A stretch of DNA of 64,000 bases from Sphingobium baderi (GCF_001456115.1 NZ_CP013264.1:620001-684000); one strand, 5' to 3'. Positions 25,076-34,937 are shown, counted from the stretch's first letter. Numbers and translations are program-made. The notes: a model not told the origin generated them from the sequence alone.

Positions 25076-26578
25076 TCAGGAAAACAGATCCTGTTGCCGG
25101 ATTTCCTCTTCGCTACGCGGTTTGCGGGGCGGGCGGGACGGAATCGATATAGCCGCAGGGGCGGGCTTCTCAAGAGGTGGCGCGCCATCGACGGCGGCGT
25201 CCACCTCTCCATCGCGGAAATGGAGCGTGACCTGCCCGGCAGCGCGGGCGGCGGTCGTGTCGCGGATCAGGTGGCCGCCCGCCATGACACGCGCAAACCC
25301 GCGCTGGAGCGGCCGGTCGGGATCGAGCGAGACGAACAGGCGCGAGAGGCGGTCGAAAGCGGTGGAACGCTCCGCCAGCGCGCGGGCAAGATAGTCAGGA
25401 CGCAGCTTCAGGCGGTCCACCCGCTCCTTCGCGCGGCTCACATATTGCTGGAGCAGCGCGGGGCGAAGCGCCCCGGCTGCCTGGCTGAGATGCGTCCGGG
25501 CATTGGCAAGGCGGTGGCGCAGGCCGCTGGCAAGCGCGTCGGAAAGCTGGTCGAGCCGCTGCCGCTGGGGCGCGAGCAGCGTGTCGGGCGTGGGCATGAG
25601 CCGCGCCTGCATCTCCAGCCGCTCGCGCGCCTGCGCCGCGCCGCGCCGGACGGCCCGGTCCATGCGGAGGCCCTGTTCGCGCAGCATGGCCAGCAGCTCG
25701 GCGCGGACCGGCACGGCCATTTCTGCAGCGGCGGTGGGCGTGGGCGCGCGCATGTCGGCGGCATAATCGCAAAGGGTGGTGTCGGTTTCGTGGCCGACGG
25801 CCGAGATGATCGGGATCGAACATTCCGCCACGGCGCGGACGACGATTTCCTCGTTGAAGCTCCACAGATCCTCGATGGAGCCGCCGCCGCGCGCGACGAT
25901 GACGAGATCGGGTCGCGGCAGCGCGCCACCGGCGGGCATGGCGGAAAAGCCGCGCACGGCACGGGCCACCTGCGCCGCCGCGCCTTCGCCCTGCACCAGC
26001 ACCGGCCAGAGCAGCACATCGGTCGGGCAGCGGTCCGACAGGCGGTGGAGGATGTCGCGGATGACGGCGCCGGTGGGCGAGGTCACGACGCCGATGGTGC
26101 GCGGCATGAAGGGCAAGGGACGTTTACGGTCGCGGTCGAACAGGCCCTCTCCCGCCAGTTTCGCCTTGAGCTTTTCGAGGAGCGCCATCAGCGCGCCCTC
26201 CCCGGCCAGTTCCATCCGGTCGATGACGATCTGATATTTGGAGCGGCCGGGATAGGTGGTGAGCTTGCCGGTGGCGATCACCTCCACCCCGTCCTGCGCG
26301 GCGAAGGCCAGGCGGGCGGCGCCGCCTTTCCACATCACGCCGTCGATGACGGCATTATCGTCCTTGAGCGCGAGATAGAGGTGGCCGGACGCCGCACGCT
26401 TGAAGCCGGAAATTTCGCCGCGCAGGCGGACATGGCCGAAACGGTCCTCCACCGTGCGCTTGAGCAGCGAGGACAATTCGCTCACGGACAGCGGCGGCGC
26501 GTTGTCCCCCGCCCGTTCCTCCGCTAACAGGCGACCCGAACTGTCATAGGCATCGAAATCCGGGGACATGGGCGACAT
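25076..26578 (-). CDS. xseA: Exodeoxyribonuclease VII large subunit
   Basis: 500 residues from ATG 26578; AAGG lies six bases upstream, while ATG 26569 would be three codons shorter. The OB-fold N-terminus ([20 protein letters not shown], about 50-70) is followed by the catalytic region with [38 protein letters not shown] and [21 protein letters not shown] long coiled-coil follows. With XseB it degrades single-stranded DNA in both directions. XseB is not encoded in the window. It is divergent from purD with overlapping start codons. Confidence 0.97.
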   Translation of the reverse strand: MSPMSPDFDAYDSSGRLLAEERAGDNAPPLSVSELSSLLKRTVEDRFGHVRLRGEISGFKRAASGHLYLALKDDNAVIDGVMWKGGAARLAFAAQDGVEVIATGKLTTYPGRSKYQIVIDRMELAGEGALMALLEKLKAKLAGEGLFDRDRKRPLPFMPRTIGVVTSPTGAVIRDILHRLSDRCPTDVLLWPVLVQGEGAAAQVARAVRGFSAMPAGGALPRPDLVIVARGGGSIEDLWSFNEEIVVRAVAECSIPIISAVGHETDTTLCDYAADMRAPTPTAAAEMAVPVRAELLAMLREQGLRMDRAVRRGAAQARERLEMQARLMPTPDTLLAPQRQRLDQLSDALASGLRHRLANARTHLSQAAGALRPALLQQYVSRAKERVDRLKLRPDYLARALAERSTAFDRLSRLFVSLDPDRPLQRGFARVMAGGHLIRDTTAARAAGQVTLHFRDGEVDAAVDGAPPLEKPAPAAISIPSRPPRKPRSEEEIRQQDLFS

Positions 26579-27860
26579 GAACATCCTTCTGCTTGGCGGC
26601 GGCGGCCGCGAACATGCGCTGGCGTGGAAGCTGGCGCAATCGCCGCGCCTCAAAACATTGTATGCCGCGCCGGGCAATCCGGGCATAGCGCAGCATGCGA
26701 CGCTGGTCGACCTCGACGCGAAGGATCATCGCGCGGTCGTCGATTTCTGCATCCGCCATTCCATCGGGCTGGTGGTGATCGGCCCGGAAGCGCCGCTGGT
26801 CGATGGCCTTGCCGACAATCTGCGCGCGACGGGGACGCCGGTGTTCGGGCCGGGCAAGAAGGCGGCGCAGCTGGAAGGCTCCAAGGGCTTCACCAAGGAT
26901 CTGTGCAAGCGCGCGAATATCCCCACCGCCGCCTATGAACGCGTGACCAGCAAGGACGGCGCGATCGCGGCGCTGGACGATTTCGCGCTGCCGGTGGTCA
27001 TCAAGGCCGATGGGCTGGCGGCGGGCAAGGGCGTCATTATCGCGGAGACGCGGGAGGAGGCGCTGGAGGCGCTGGACACCATGTTTTCCGGCGCGTTCGG
27101 CGCGGCGGGCGAGGAAGTGGTGCTGGAGGAATATATGCGCGGGGAGGAAGCGAGCTTCTTTGCGTTGACGGACGGGAGCGCGATCCTGCCCTTCGGCTCC
27201 GCACAGGATCACAAGCGGGTGGGCGATGGCGACACCGGACCGAACACGGGCGGCATGGGCGCCTACAGCCCGGCGCGGGTGCTGACGGCGGAGCTGGAGC
27301 AGCAGGTGATGGAACGGATCATCCGGCCGACCGTGGAGACGCTGGCCGCCGAGGGGACGCCTTATTCGGGCGTGCTCTATGCCGGGCTGATGCTGACGGA
27401 CGAAGGTCCGAAGCTGATCGAATATAATGCCCGGTTCGGCGATCCGGAATGTCAGGTGCTGATGATGCGCTTCGACGGCGATCTGGTGGAATTGCTGCTG
27501 GCGGTCGCGGACGGAACGCTGGCCGATCAGGGTCCGGTGGAACTGGCGGATCGCACCGCGCTCACCATCGTCATGGCGGCAAACGGCTATCCGGGGACAC
27601 CGGAAAAGGGCGGCGTCATCACCGGGATCGACGCGGCGCAGGCAGGCGGCGCGCGGGTTTTCCATGCGGGCACGGCGGAAAAGGACGGCGCGATCGTCGC
27701 GACGGGCGGCCGCGTGCTGAACGTCACGGCGACGGGGCAAAGCGTGCGCGAGGCGCAGAAAGCAGCCTATGCGGCGGTGGACGCGATCGACTTTCCGACC
27801 GGCTTTTGCCGCCGCGATATCGGCTGGCGGGAAGTCGCGCGGGAAGAAACCGTGGCCTGA
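26577..27860 (+). CDS. purD: Phosphoribosylamine-glycine ligase
   Basis: 427 residues from ATG 26577 ([19 protein letters not shown]); an ATG at 26568 would add three residues but its GGGG is too close. The ATP-grasp fold shows the N-terminal GGGGREHAL nucleotide-binding loop, [23 protein letters not shown] in the grasp region (about 150), [13 protein letters not shown], and [15 protein letters not shown]. It joins glycine to phosphoribosylamine in step two of purine synthesis. It is the first gene of a short plus-strand run leading to the helix-hairpin-helix protein gene. Confidence 0.98.
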   Translation: MNILLLGGGGREHALAWKLAQSPRLKTLYAAPGNPGIAQHATLVDLDAKDHRAVVDFCIRHSIGLVVIGPEAPLVDGLADNLRATGTPVFGPGKKAAQLEGSKGFTKDLCKRANIPTAAYERVTSKDGAIAALDDFALPVVIKADGLAAGKGVIIAETREEALEALDTMFSGAFGAAGEEVVLEEYMRGEEASFFALTDGSAILPFGSAQDHKRVGDGDTGPNTGGMGAYSPARVLTAELEQQVMERIIRPTVETLAAEGTPYSGVLYAGLMLTDEGPKLIEYNARFGDPECQVLMMRFDGDLVELLLAVADGTLADQGPVELADRTALTIVMAANGYPGTPEKGGVITGIDAAQAGGARVFHAGTAEKDGAIVATGGRVLNVTATGQSVREAQKAAYAAVDAIDFPTGFCRRDIGWREVAREETVA

Positions 27861-27927
27861 TTGCCCTTGTCCCACAGGCCAAGCTGCTCTTAAATAGGGT
27901 AAAGGGTAGGAATGGGAGACGGAAGGG

Positions 27928-28491
27928 ATGCAGGAATTCTTCATTGACTATGGCCTGTGGCTGCTGATCGCGCTGCTGATCATTATCGGGATCGTTTTCC
28001 TGCTGTCGGGCAGGCAGAAGGCCGATCAGGCGGACGATGCCGCATCCGCCGCGCCGGTCGAGCAGAAACCGGCGTCGCTGGCTTCAACGCCACCGCCTCC
28101 CGCGCCCAAGGCCGTGGCCGTGCCGGTGCCGATGGTGCCGGTGGATGTCGAAGCCATCATCCCAGCCGTGCCGGAAACCGAGCCCGTCGCCGCGCCAGTA
28201 GAAGCGCCGCCCGTCGTCCCGGTATCGCCCGCCGTCACCGCGCCGTCCGAAGGACCGGACGATCTGCTCAAGCTCAAGGGCGTGGGGCCGAAGCTCAACA
28301 TGCTGCTGATCGAACTGGGGGTCACGCGCTTTGCCCAGATCGCGGCGTGGACCGATGCCGATCTCGCCGCGATCGACGCCAAGCTGGGTAATTTCAAGGG
28401 CCGTCCCGTGCGCGACCAGTGGATCGACCAGGCGAAATATCTCGCCGCCGGGGACGTTGCCGGGTTCGAGGCCAAATACGGCAAGATCTAA
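27928..28491 (+). CDS. Membrane-anchored helix-hairpin-helix protein
   Basis: 187 residues. An N-terminal membrane helix (WLLIALLIIIGIVFLL, about 10-25) is followed by a Pro/Ala/Val-rich linker of about 75 residues, then a C-terminal helix-hairpin-helix domain starting DDLLKLKGVGPKLNMLLIEL and continuing FAQIAAWTDADLAAIDAKLG. This domain type in ribosomal L21-linked and NADH dehydrogenase-linked proteins binds DNA or proteins; here the role is unknown. Anchoring a DNA-binding-like domain to the inner membrane by a flexible linker is notable. The ATG at 27928 has GGGAG upstream. Confidence 0.8.
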   Translation: MQEFFIDYGLWLLIALLIIIGIVFLLSGRQKADQADDAASAAPVEQKPASLASTPPPPAPKAVAVPVPMVPVDVEAIIPAVPETEPVAAPVEAPPVVPVSPAVTAPSEGPDDLLKLKGVGPKLNMLLIELGVTRFAQIAAWTDADLAAIDAKLGNFKGRPVRDQWIDQAKYLAAGDVAGFEAKYGKI

Positions 28492-28495
28492 CGCA

Positions 28496-29302
28496 TCACG
28501 CTCTAGGGTTTGCTGCCAATATCTCCCGCGCACGCGGGGCCAGACGCTCTGTCGCCGCCGCGTGGATGCCAGGCGCGGTGCAGAGCAGGCCGAAAGCGGC
28601 GGGCCGGGGCTGGTTATAGAATAAAGGCGCGCCCAGCGCATCGGTGACGATCGCGCCGGCTTCCTGCGCGATAAGGCCAGCGGCCGCTATATCCCATTCA
28701 TTGCCCCATCGCACGGTGGCGACAAGGTCCGCTTCATCCGCCGCGACCATCGCCATACGCAGCGCGATGCTGTTGGGCTTTTCCACCGTCGCAAGATCGC
28801 GGTCGATGCGGGGAAGCTGATCGGCGGGAACGCGCGCGCCCGCCAGCATCGTGCGCGATCCAGCGTGCAGGCGGACGCCATTGCGGGTCGCCCCATGCCC
28901 TGCCTGCGCGACCCACAATTCATTGCGCGCGGGTGCGGCGAGCACCCCGGCGCGCACCGCGCCATCCTCCACCAGGGCGACGGAAACCGCCCAGCCGCGC
29001 CGCCCGCGCAGATAGTCGCGGGTGCCGTCGATCGGATCGACGACCCAGACGCGCGATTGGCCAAGCCGATGGACGGTGTCGGCGGTTTCCTCCGACAGCC
29101 AGCCCGCCGAAGGATCGAGCGCGAAGAGGTGCGCGCGCAGCATGGCGTCGAGTTCGATATCGGCTTCGCAGACGGGCTGGCCGGGCGTCTTTTCCCACTG
29201 GCGCACCTGCGTGTTACCGCCGGCCCATAGCGCCAACGCCCGGTCGGCCGCATCGGACACGACCGACACCAGCGCGCCTATGTCCGGCTCACCCCCCTGC
29301 AA
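28496..29302 (-). CDS. cysQ: 3'(2'),5'-bisphosphate nucleotidase / inositol monophosphatase family
   Basis: 268 residues. The metal site is visible: SEETAD (about 90), VVDPIDGTRDYLRGR (about 108-122) and GNEWDIAAAGLIAQEAGA (about 220), the standard motifs of Li-sensitive phosphatases. The family member in this position is usually CysQ, which removes 3'-phosphoadenosine 5'-phosphate formed in sulfate assimilation, although inositol monophosphatase activity cannot be excluded. The best start is TTG 29302, inside the end of the pmbA gene; GTG 29269 is an alternative. The 14-base overlap with pmbA suggests co-transcription. Confidence 0.85.
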   Translation of the reverse strand: MQGGEPDIGALVSVVSDAADRALALWAGGNTQVRQWEKTPGQPVCEADIELDAMLRAHLFALDPSAGWLSEETADTVHRLGQSRVWVVDPIDGTRDYLRGRRGWAVSVALVEDGAVRAGVLAAPARNELWVAQAGHGATRNGVRLHAGSRTMLAGARVPADQLPRIDRDLATVEKPNSIALRMAMVAADEADLVATVRWGNEWDIAAAGLIAQEAGAIVTDALGAPLFYNQPRPAAFGLLCTAPGIHAAATERLAPRAREILAANPRA

Positions 29303-30635
29303 CGGTCATCCCGTCGACGCGCAGGGTGGGCACGTTGATGGCGTAGCGATAGCTGAGGTCGCTTGCCGGCGTCAGGGCGCGGAACATATCCTTCAAATTG
29401 CCCGCGATGGTGATCTCCGACACCGCCCGCGTCACCGCGCCATTTTCGATGAGGAAGCCCGCCGCCCCCCGGCTGTAGTCGCCGGTCACGCCGTTGACGC
29501 CCATGCCGATCAGTTCGGTGACGTAAAGGCCGCGCTTCACGTCCGCCATCAGGTCACCGGGGGAAATGGCGCCCGGTTCCATATGGACGTTGGACACGCC
29601 CGCGCCCGGCGCGCCACTGCCGCCCCGGCTGGCATGGCCGGTCGGTTCGAGGCCGAGCTGCCGGGCCGAGGCGCTGTCGAGCAGCCAGCCGGTCAGGACG
29701 CCCGCGTCGATCAGCGCGCGGCGCGCGACGGGAAGCCCCTCCCCATCGAAGGGCCGCGATCGCAGGCCGCGCTGGCGCAGCGGATCGTCGATGATGGTGA
29801 CGGCCGAATCGAACAATGCCTCGCCCAGGCTGTCGAGCAGGAAGCTGGACCGGCGGGCGATGGCCGGACCGACGATGCCGCCGATCAGGTGCCCGACAAG
29901 GCTGGACCCCACGCGGGGATCGAAGATGATGGGCAGCATGCCGCTTTCGATACGGACGGGGTTGAGGCGGGCGACGGCGCGATGACCCGCGCGCTGGCCG
30001 ACTTCCTCCGCATGGTCGAGATCTTCGAGATGGCGGGCGCTGTGGCTGGCATGGTCGCGCTGCATGTCCGCGCCGGTGCCCGCGAGCACGCTGGCCCAGG
30101 TGGAATGGCTGGTGCCCGCATAGGCCCCCGCAAAGCCATGGCTGGTGGCAAGCGCCATCTGGCTGCGCCCATTGGCAGCGCCGCCGCCTTCGCTGTTGGT
30201 GATGCCGGGGATGGTGCGGGCCGCTTCTTCCACGACCAGCGCGCGTTCGCGCAGGGCGGCAGGTTCCGGCTCCTCCTCATCGACGAGATCGAGATGGGGC
30301 AGGCGCTTGCGGAGCAGGCGGTCTTCGGGGGCGAGACCGGCATAGGGGTCGTCGGGCGCTTCGCGGGCCATGGCGATGCAGCGTTCGACCAGGGTTTCGA
30401 GCGTCGCGGGGTTCATGTCCGACCCGGAAATGCTCGCGGAACGCTGGCCCACGAAGACACGCAGGCCGATTTCCTCGCCTTCCGAGCGTTCCACATCCTC
30501 CAGTTCGCCCAGACGCACCGACACGGTGGTCGATGCGTTGCAGGCATAGATGGCGTCCGCCGCATCCGCGCCCGCCCGGCGCGCAGCCGTCACCAGATCC
30601 TGCGCGCGCGACTGGGCTTCTTCGAGGCTGAGCAT
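29289..30635 (-). CDS. pmbA: TldD/PmbA-family protein (PmbA)
   Basis: 448 residues from ATG 30635. The frame opens MLSLEEAQSRAQDLVTAARR and has GLRVFVGQRSASISGSD (about 55-70), EDDPYAGL-like DDPYAGLAPED, FDPRVGSSLVGHLIGG and VTGDYSRGAAGFLIENG near the C-terminus. These are the family's conserved blocks. PmbA lacks the HExxxH zinc motif, which belongs to its partner TldD; together they process microcin precursors and trim unfolded peptides. TldD is not in this window. The longer frame to 30818 overlaps nudC antisense-free sequence of another gene and lacks a signal; it is not used. Confidence 0.93.
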   Translation of the reverse strand: MLSLEEAQSRAQDLVTAARRAGADAADAIYACNASTTVSVRLGELEDVERSEGEEIGLRVFVGQRSASISGSDMNPATLETLVERCIAMAREAPDDPYAGLAPEDRLLRKRLPHLDLVDEEEPEPAALRERALVVEEAARTIPGITNSEGGGAANGRSQMALATSHGFAGAYAGTSHSTWASVLAGTGADMQRDHASHSARHLEDLDHAEEVGQRAGHRAVARLNPVRIESGMLPIIFDPRVGSSLVGHLIGGIVGPAIARRSSFLLDSLGEALFDSAVTIIDDPLRQRGLRSRPFDGEGLPVARRALIDAGVLTGWLLDSASARQLGLEPTGHASRGGSGAPGAGVSNVHMEPGAISPGDLMADVKRGLYVTELIGMGVNGVTGDYSRGAAGFLIENGAVTRAVSEITIAGNLKDMFRALTPASDLSYRYAINVPTLRVDGMTVAGG

Positions 30636-30679
30636 GGAGGAGAGACGATCCTGAAAAGATGGAAAACAGGTTTCGGCCC

Positions 30680-31597
30680 TTACGCGCTTGCCCGCGCGGG
30701 CGCAACGTGCGCGAGCCAGTGATCGAGCAGATGCCAGGCGACCGCCATCGGCGGCGGGGTCAGAAACGGCGCGTCCGGCCGTCCTTCCAGCGCGGCGCGG
30801 ACCTGATCGGCGTCGCACCAGATGGCGTCCTCTATCTCCGTCTGGTCTAGCGTCAGCGCATCGTCATCGGCCTGCGCCATGCAGGCGATCATCAGGGTCG
30901 AGGGGAAGGGCCAGGGCTGGCTCATGACATAGCGGATCGAATGGACGGTGACGCCCGCTTCTTCCTTGAGTTCGCGGGCGACCGCCTCCTCGATCGTTTC
31001 GCCCGGTTCAAGGAACCCGGCGAGCGCGGAATAATGGCGCGGGGGCCAGCGATGCTGGCGACCGACAAGGACGCGGCCGCGATGTTCGGCCAGCATGATG
31101 ACGACCGGATCGACGCGGGGGAAATGTTCGGTATCGCAGCCCTTGCACCGGCGCGCCCAGCCGCCCTTGTGCGGCACGGTAGGCGAACCGCAGGCCGCGC
31201 AAAAACGGTGGCGGGCATGCCAGTCGACCAGGCTGCGCGCGCCGGCATAAAGCGCGGCCTGATCGGGGGAGACTTCGTTCACGACGGCGCGGCTGCGGGC
31301 CGAAGGGGTGAAGCTGCCAGCCGCCCGATCGATCAGGCGCGCGAAAATCGGTATGCGGGCGGGATCGACGCCGAGGAGGACATAATCCTCCATCACGGCG
31401 CCGGGAGGCAGCGGTTCCATGGCGAGCGCGCCATCCACGACCACAGGATCGAGGCCGTCCAGCAGCACGCAAAGAGCCGCGGGGTCGGCGAAGGTTTTGG
31501 CCAGCAGCGCGGGATTGGAGCGAATTTCGTCGACGCGGTCCAGCCTGCTGCCGACATAGCCGGGCAGCGGCTTTTCCGAGGCTTCAGAGCCGTGCAT
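30680..31597 (-). CDS. nudC: NAD+ diphosphatase / NADH pyrophosphatase NudC
   Basis: 305 residues. A zinc ribbon is seen as FCAACGSPT and RCKGCDTEHFPRVDP (Cys pairs at about 131/134 and 149/152). The Nudix box is GFLEPGETIEEAVARELKEE continuing AG, and SQPWPFPSTLM after it is the NudC hallmark that separates it from other Nudix enzymes. It hydrolyses NAD(H) to NMN(H) and AMP and removes NAD caps from RNA. Its start overlaps the end of mutY by 14 bases, suggesting a mutY-nudC-pmbA-cysQ transcription unit. Confidence 0.96.
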   Translation of the reverse strand: MHGSEASEKPLPGYVGSRLDRVDEIRSNPALLAKTFADPAALCVLLDGLDPVVVDGALAMEPLPPGAVMEDYVLLGVDPARIPIFARLIDRAAGSFTPSARSRAVVNEVSPDQAALYAGARSLVDWHARHRFCAACGSPTVPHKGGWARRCKGCDTEHFPRVDPVVIMLAEHRGRVLVGRQHRWPPRHYSALAGFLEPGETIEEAVARELKEEAGVTVHSIRYVMSQPWPFPSTLMIACMAQADDDALTLDQTEIEDAIWCDADQVRAALEGRPDAPFLTPPPMAVAWHLLDHWLAHVAPARASA

Positions 31598-32660
31598 TCT
31601 GGGTCATCTCCTTGATCGCCGCATCGGCCGCGCGGCGGAAAAGCGTGGGAAGGCCAGCCTGCTCCAGCGTGCCCAGCGGCCACCATTCACCCTGCCCCGG
31701 CGGAACGCAATCCCCGTTCACACGAGCGACATGCACCATGAGGTCAAGCGAGAAATGGGTAAAGACATGGGTGACGGGGTCGGCAAGGGCGCTCCAGCGG
31801 GCGGGAAACGGCGGTGTGGCAGCGGGCGCGGCGGCGCTCCAGTCCGAGGACGGCAAGGCGCGCATCCCGCCGAGCAGGCCTTTGTCCGGGCGGCGGACCA
31901 GCCAGACATGGCCGTCCGCCCGCTCAATCCACCAAACATGGCCATGGCGATGGGGTCTGGCCTTTTTCGCGGCCTTGACCGGGAAGGCGGCGGGATCGGC
32001 GGTGAGGAAGGCCGCGCAATCCTCCCGCAAGGGGCAAATGCCGCAGGCGGGGTTGCGGGGCGTGCAGATGGTTGCGCCCAGATCCATCATCGCCTGTGCG
32101 AAATCGCCTGCGCGAGCGTCCGGCGTGATCCTGTCGGCGGCGGCGCGGATTTCGGGCCGGGCGGCAGGGAGCGGCGTGGCGATGGCGAAGAGGCGGGCGA
32201 CGACGCGCTCGACATTGGCGTCCACCACCACAGTGCGGCGGCGGAAGGCGATGGCGGCGACGGCGGCGGCGGTATAGGCTCCCACCCCCGGCAGGGCGCG
32301 CAGCCCTTCCTCCGTATCGGGGAAAGTTCCGCCATGATCGCGGGCGACGGCGCGGGCGCAGGCGAGCAGGTTGCGAGCGCGGGCATAATAGCCAAGGCCC
32401 GCCCATGCGGCCATCACCTCCGCATCGTCCGCTGCCGCCAGATCGGCAACGGTCGGCCATCGATCGGTAAAGCGAGCGAAATAGGGAGCGACGGCGGCCA
32501 CGGTCGTCTGTTGCAGCATGATTTCCGACAGCCAGACGCGATAGGGATCGGCGGCTTCGTTCGATCCGGGCGGCGCGCGCCATGGCAGGCGGCGGGCGTG
32601 GACGTCGTAATGCGCGAGGAGGTCTTTCGCGATTTTCCTGTTGCTGCTCTCGACGCGCAT
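31584..32660 (-). CDS. mutY: A/G-specific adenine glycosylase
   Basis: 358 residues. The helix-hairpin-helix motif LPGVGAYTAAAVAAIAF (about 127-143) is followed by VDANVERVVARLF with the catalytic Asp. SEIMLQQTTVAAVAPYFARF is the conserved N-terminal helix. The iron-sulfur cluster loop CTPRNPACGICPLREDC has the exact C-x6-C-x2-C-x5-C spacing. A C-terminal MutT-like domain (HVWWIERADGHVWLVRRPDK) recognises 8-oxoguanine. MutY removes adenine mispaired with 8-oxoG. It is divergent from the DUF721 gene across only 26 bases. Confidence 0.97.
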   Translation of the reverse strand: MRVESSNRKIAKDLLAHYDVHARRLPWRAPPGSNEAADPYRVWLSEIMLQQTTVAAVAPYFARFTDRWPTVADLAAADDAEVMAAWAGLGYYARARNLLACARAVARDHGGTFPDTEEGLRALPGVGAYTAAAVAAIAFRRRTVVVDANVERVVARLFAIATPLPAARPEIRAAADRITPDARAGDFAQAMMDLGATICTPRNPACGICPLREDCAAFLTADPAAFPVKAAKKARPHRHGHVWWIERADGHVWLVRRPDKGLLGGMRALPSSDWSAAAPAATPPFPARWSALADPVTHVFTHFSLDLMVHVARVNGDCVPPGQGEWWPLGTLEQAGLPTLFRRAADAAIKEMTQNARL

Positions 32661-32686
32661 GGCGGCGCTATGCCATTAAGCGAGGC

Positions 32687-33229
32687 ATGACGGAACGCCC
32701 CGCAGCACCCAAAGCGAAGAATCGCGCCGAAGCGGCGGCGGAACGTCCACGCATGGGCGGCCCGCGGCAGATCGCGGACCTGATGCCCGACATCGGGCGG
32801 GCGGCTTTCCGCAAGTTCGGTTTCGTGCAGTCGAGCGTCGTCACCCGCTGGGCGGAAATCGTGGGGCCGCATTATGCGGATATTTCCGTCCCCGAATCGA
32901 TTCGCTTCCCGGTGGGGCAGAAAGCGGGCGGGACGCTGCAACTGACGGTCATGAGCGGCCATGCGCCGATGATGCAGCATGTGATGCCCGACATCATCGA
33001 GCGGGTGAACCGCTTCTTCGGCTATAATGCCGTCGCGAAGGTCGCGATGAAGCAGGGGCAGGTGCGGCCCGCCAAGCCGGAACGCCGCCCGCCGCCGCGC
33101 AACCTGAAGCCCCTGCCTATGGAACTGGGCGATTCGCTGCGGGACATTGGCGACCCGGAATTGCGCGCGGTGCTCGAATCGCTGGCGCAGGGGATTGCCA
33201 ATACGAGCGGATTGCCCAAGATCAGCTAG
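32687..33229 (+). CDS. DUF721 (DciA-like) domain protein
   Basis: 180 residues from ATG 32687. The DUF721 domain occupies roughly residues 25-120 (IADLMPDIGRAAFRKFGF, VVTRWAEIVGPHYADISVP, GTLQLTVMSGHAPMMQHV). Proteins of this family in proteobacteria, including DciA, load the replicative helicase; members in alphaproteobacteria are usually named only by the domain. A basic, Pro-rich linker (RPAKPERRPPPRNLKPLP) and a short C-terminal helix follow. The gene heads the conserved alphaproteobacterial run DUF721-DsbA-smc. Confidence 0.85.
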   Translation: MTERPAAPKAKNRAEAAAERPRMGGPRQIADLMPDIGRAAFRKFGFVQSSVVTRWAEIVGPHYADISVPESIRFPVGQKAGGTLQLTVMSGHAPMMQHVMPDIIERVNRFFGYNAVAKVAMKQGQVRPAKPERRPPPRNLKPLPMELGDSLRDIGDPELRAVLESLAQGIANTSGLPKIS

Positions 33230-33405
33230 AATATGCCCCTATTCAGCTTGGAGCGGGCTGCAAATCGGCGCTTTTTGCGCTCCCGGTGCTCACATGCTGC
33301 AAGCACGCCGCGCGCCGGTTCCCAAAATCCCCTATTTTCGCCACGCCCTAAACTGAATATCCAGATATTCCAATCATTCCGCCTCCGTTCAGGAGGCATG
33401 GCGTT
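33230..33405 (+). promoter_or_regulatory. Upstream region of the DsbA-like gene
   Basis: 176 bases without a gene. AGGAGG at 33391-33396 is a full-strength ribosome-binding site and, nine bases before ATG 33406, decides the start of the DsbA-like protein. An ATG at 33398 would give only a five-codon frame. No clear promoter hexamers were picked. Confidence 0.45.
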
Positions 33406-34086
33406 ATGGACATAATCATGAACAAGATTCGTCTGCTTGCCCTTAGCCTGCTCGCTATTCCCGCCGCGGCCCTCGCTGCGCCCAATTGGGTCGGCCATGT
33501 CGCGCTGTCGCCCATTGGCGGGCATGTGCTGGGCAATCCCGCCGCGCCCACGAAGCTGGTCGAATATGTGAGCTACACATGCAGCCACTGCGCGCATTTC
33601 GTGGCGGAAGCCAGCCAGCCGCTGCGCGAACGCTATGTGAAGGGCGGCAAGTTCAGCGTCGAAGTCCGCAACGCCGTGCGCGACAAATATGATCTGGCGG
33701 CCGCTTTGCTGGCGCGATGCGGCGGGGCGAAACGCTTTTTCGGCAATCATGAGGCGCTGTTCGCCAATCAGGACGCATGGATGGACAAGCTGACCGTCTA
33801 TGACAAGAATGGCGCGGCCAGGCCCGCCGACCAGAAGGCCGCGCTGCGCGAGATCGGGCAGAAGACCGGCCTCTATGCCCTGATGAACAAGCGCGGCTTC
33901 ACCAATGCCCAGCTTGACGGGTGCATCAACGATCCCGCTTCGATGAAGCAGGTGCTGGCGATGACCGACGAGGCATGGAACAAGGTGAAAATCAGCGGCA
34001 CGCCGTCCTTCACCATCAACGGCACGCTGGTGCAAGGGTCGGACTGGATGCGCTTACAGGCTGCATTGCCCGACGCGCCGCAGTGA
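33406..34086 (+). CDS. DsbA-family thiol:disulfide oxidoreductase, periplasmic
   Basis: 226 residues with a signal peptide ending AAALAAPNW (about 28). The thioredoxin-fold active site is YTCSHCAHF (CSHC, about residues 62-65) and the cis-Pro loop is KISGTPSFTING (about 205). It would oxidise cysteines of exported proteins. The ATG at 33406 is chosen for its AGGAGG. A second gene of the same family follows 48 bases later, so both are probably transcribed together. Confidence 0.92.
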   Translation: MDIIMNKIRLLALSLLAIPAAALAAPNWVGHVALSPIGGHVLGNPAAPTKLVEYVSYTCSHCAHFVAEASQPLRERYVKGGKFSVEVRNAVRDKYDLAAALLARCGGAKRFFGNHEALFANQDAWMDKLTVYDKNGAARPADQKAALREIGQKTGLYALMNKRGFTNAQLDGCINDPASMKQVLAMTDEAWNKVKISGTPSFTINGTLVQGSDWMRLQAALPDAPQ

Positions 34087-34134
34087 TCTAGACCTGCATT
34101 ATCACCGACACACAAGAACGGAGCCGATCGTCCC

Positions 34135-34872
34135 GTGAAAGCCCTGCATGGCATTGCCCTTATCGCCCTTTCCCTGACGCTGGCCGCCTGTGGCGGGAAG
34201 ACGGATGAAAGCGCCAAGCCCACCGGCGAACCGATCGCCGCCGTCGCCGCACCCGCCGGAACAAGCTGGGCCGACACCGTCAACGAAACGCCTGACGGCT
34301 ATTTCGTCATGGGCAACCCGGACGCCAAGCTGAAGCTGGTGGAATATGGATCGTTCACCTGTTCGCACTGCCGCGACTTTTCCGCCGAGGCGTCGGAGGA
34401 AATCCGCAACATCGTGAACACCGGCAAGATGAGTTACGAGTTCCGCACCTTCGTGCGCGATCCCATCGACATTTCGACGGCCCTGTTGGCGGCGTGTGGC
34501 GGCAAGGACGTATTCTACCCGCTGTCGGAGCAGTTCTTCGCCAATCAGAATGCGATGTTCGAAAAGGCGCAGGCGCTGGGCGACGACAAATATCAGCAGT
34601 TGATGAGCGCGCCGCCGCAACAGCGTTTCGGCCAGCTGGCGGGCGCCCTTGGGCTGGTGGACTTCGCCAAGCAGCGCGGCATTTCGGAAGATCAGGCGAA
34701 ACAGTGCCTTGCCAACACCGCTGCGGCCGAAAAGCTGGCCAAGGGCGTGCAGGCCGCCAATGAGCAATATAAGATCGAGGGAACCCCCAGCTTCCTCATC
34801 AACGGCGTTCTGGTGGACAATGTGGCGAATTGGGCATCGTTGCAGCCCAAGCTGAAAGAAGCGGGGATCTGA
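34135..34872 (+). CDS. DsbA-family thiol:disulfide oxidoreductase, lipoprotein
   Basis: 245 residues from GTG 34135. The N-terminus ALIALSLTLAACGGK has a lipobox (LAAC), so this one should be lipid-anchored, unlike its neighbour. The active site is SFTCSHCRDF (CSHC, about 78-81) and the cis-Pro loop IEGTPSFLINGVLVDN. The two DsbA-like proteins share this fold but differ in localisation, which suggests a division of labour between soluble and membrane-attached substrates. It precedes smc by 65 bases. Confidence 0.92.
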   Translation: MKALHGIALIALSLTLAACGGKTDESAKPTGEPIAAVAAPAGTSWADTVNETPDGYFVMGNPDAKLKLVEYGSFTCSHCRDFSAEASEEIRNIVNTGKMSYEFRTFVRDPIDISTALLAACGGKDVFYPLSEQFFANQNAMFEKAQALGDDKYQQLMSAPPQQRFGQLAGALGLVDFAKQRGISEDQAKQCLANTAAAEKLAKGVQAANEQYKIEGTPSFLINGVLVDNVANWASLQPKLKEAGI

Positions 34873-34937
34873 TTGACGGCGGGGGGGCTTCCTTCTTCAC
34901 GGCCTGACCGGGCGGCGCGCCGCCCCGGAGGCTGGTC

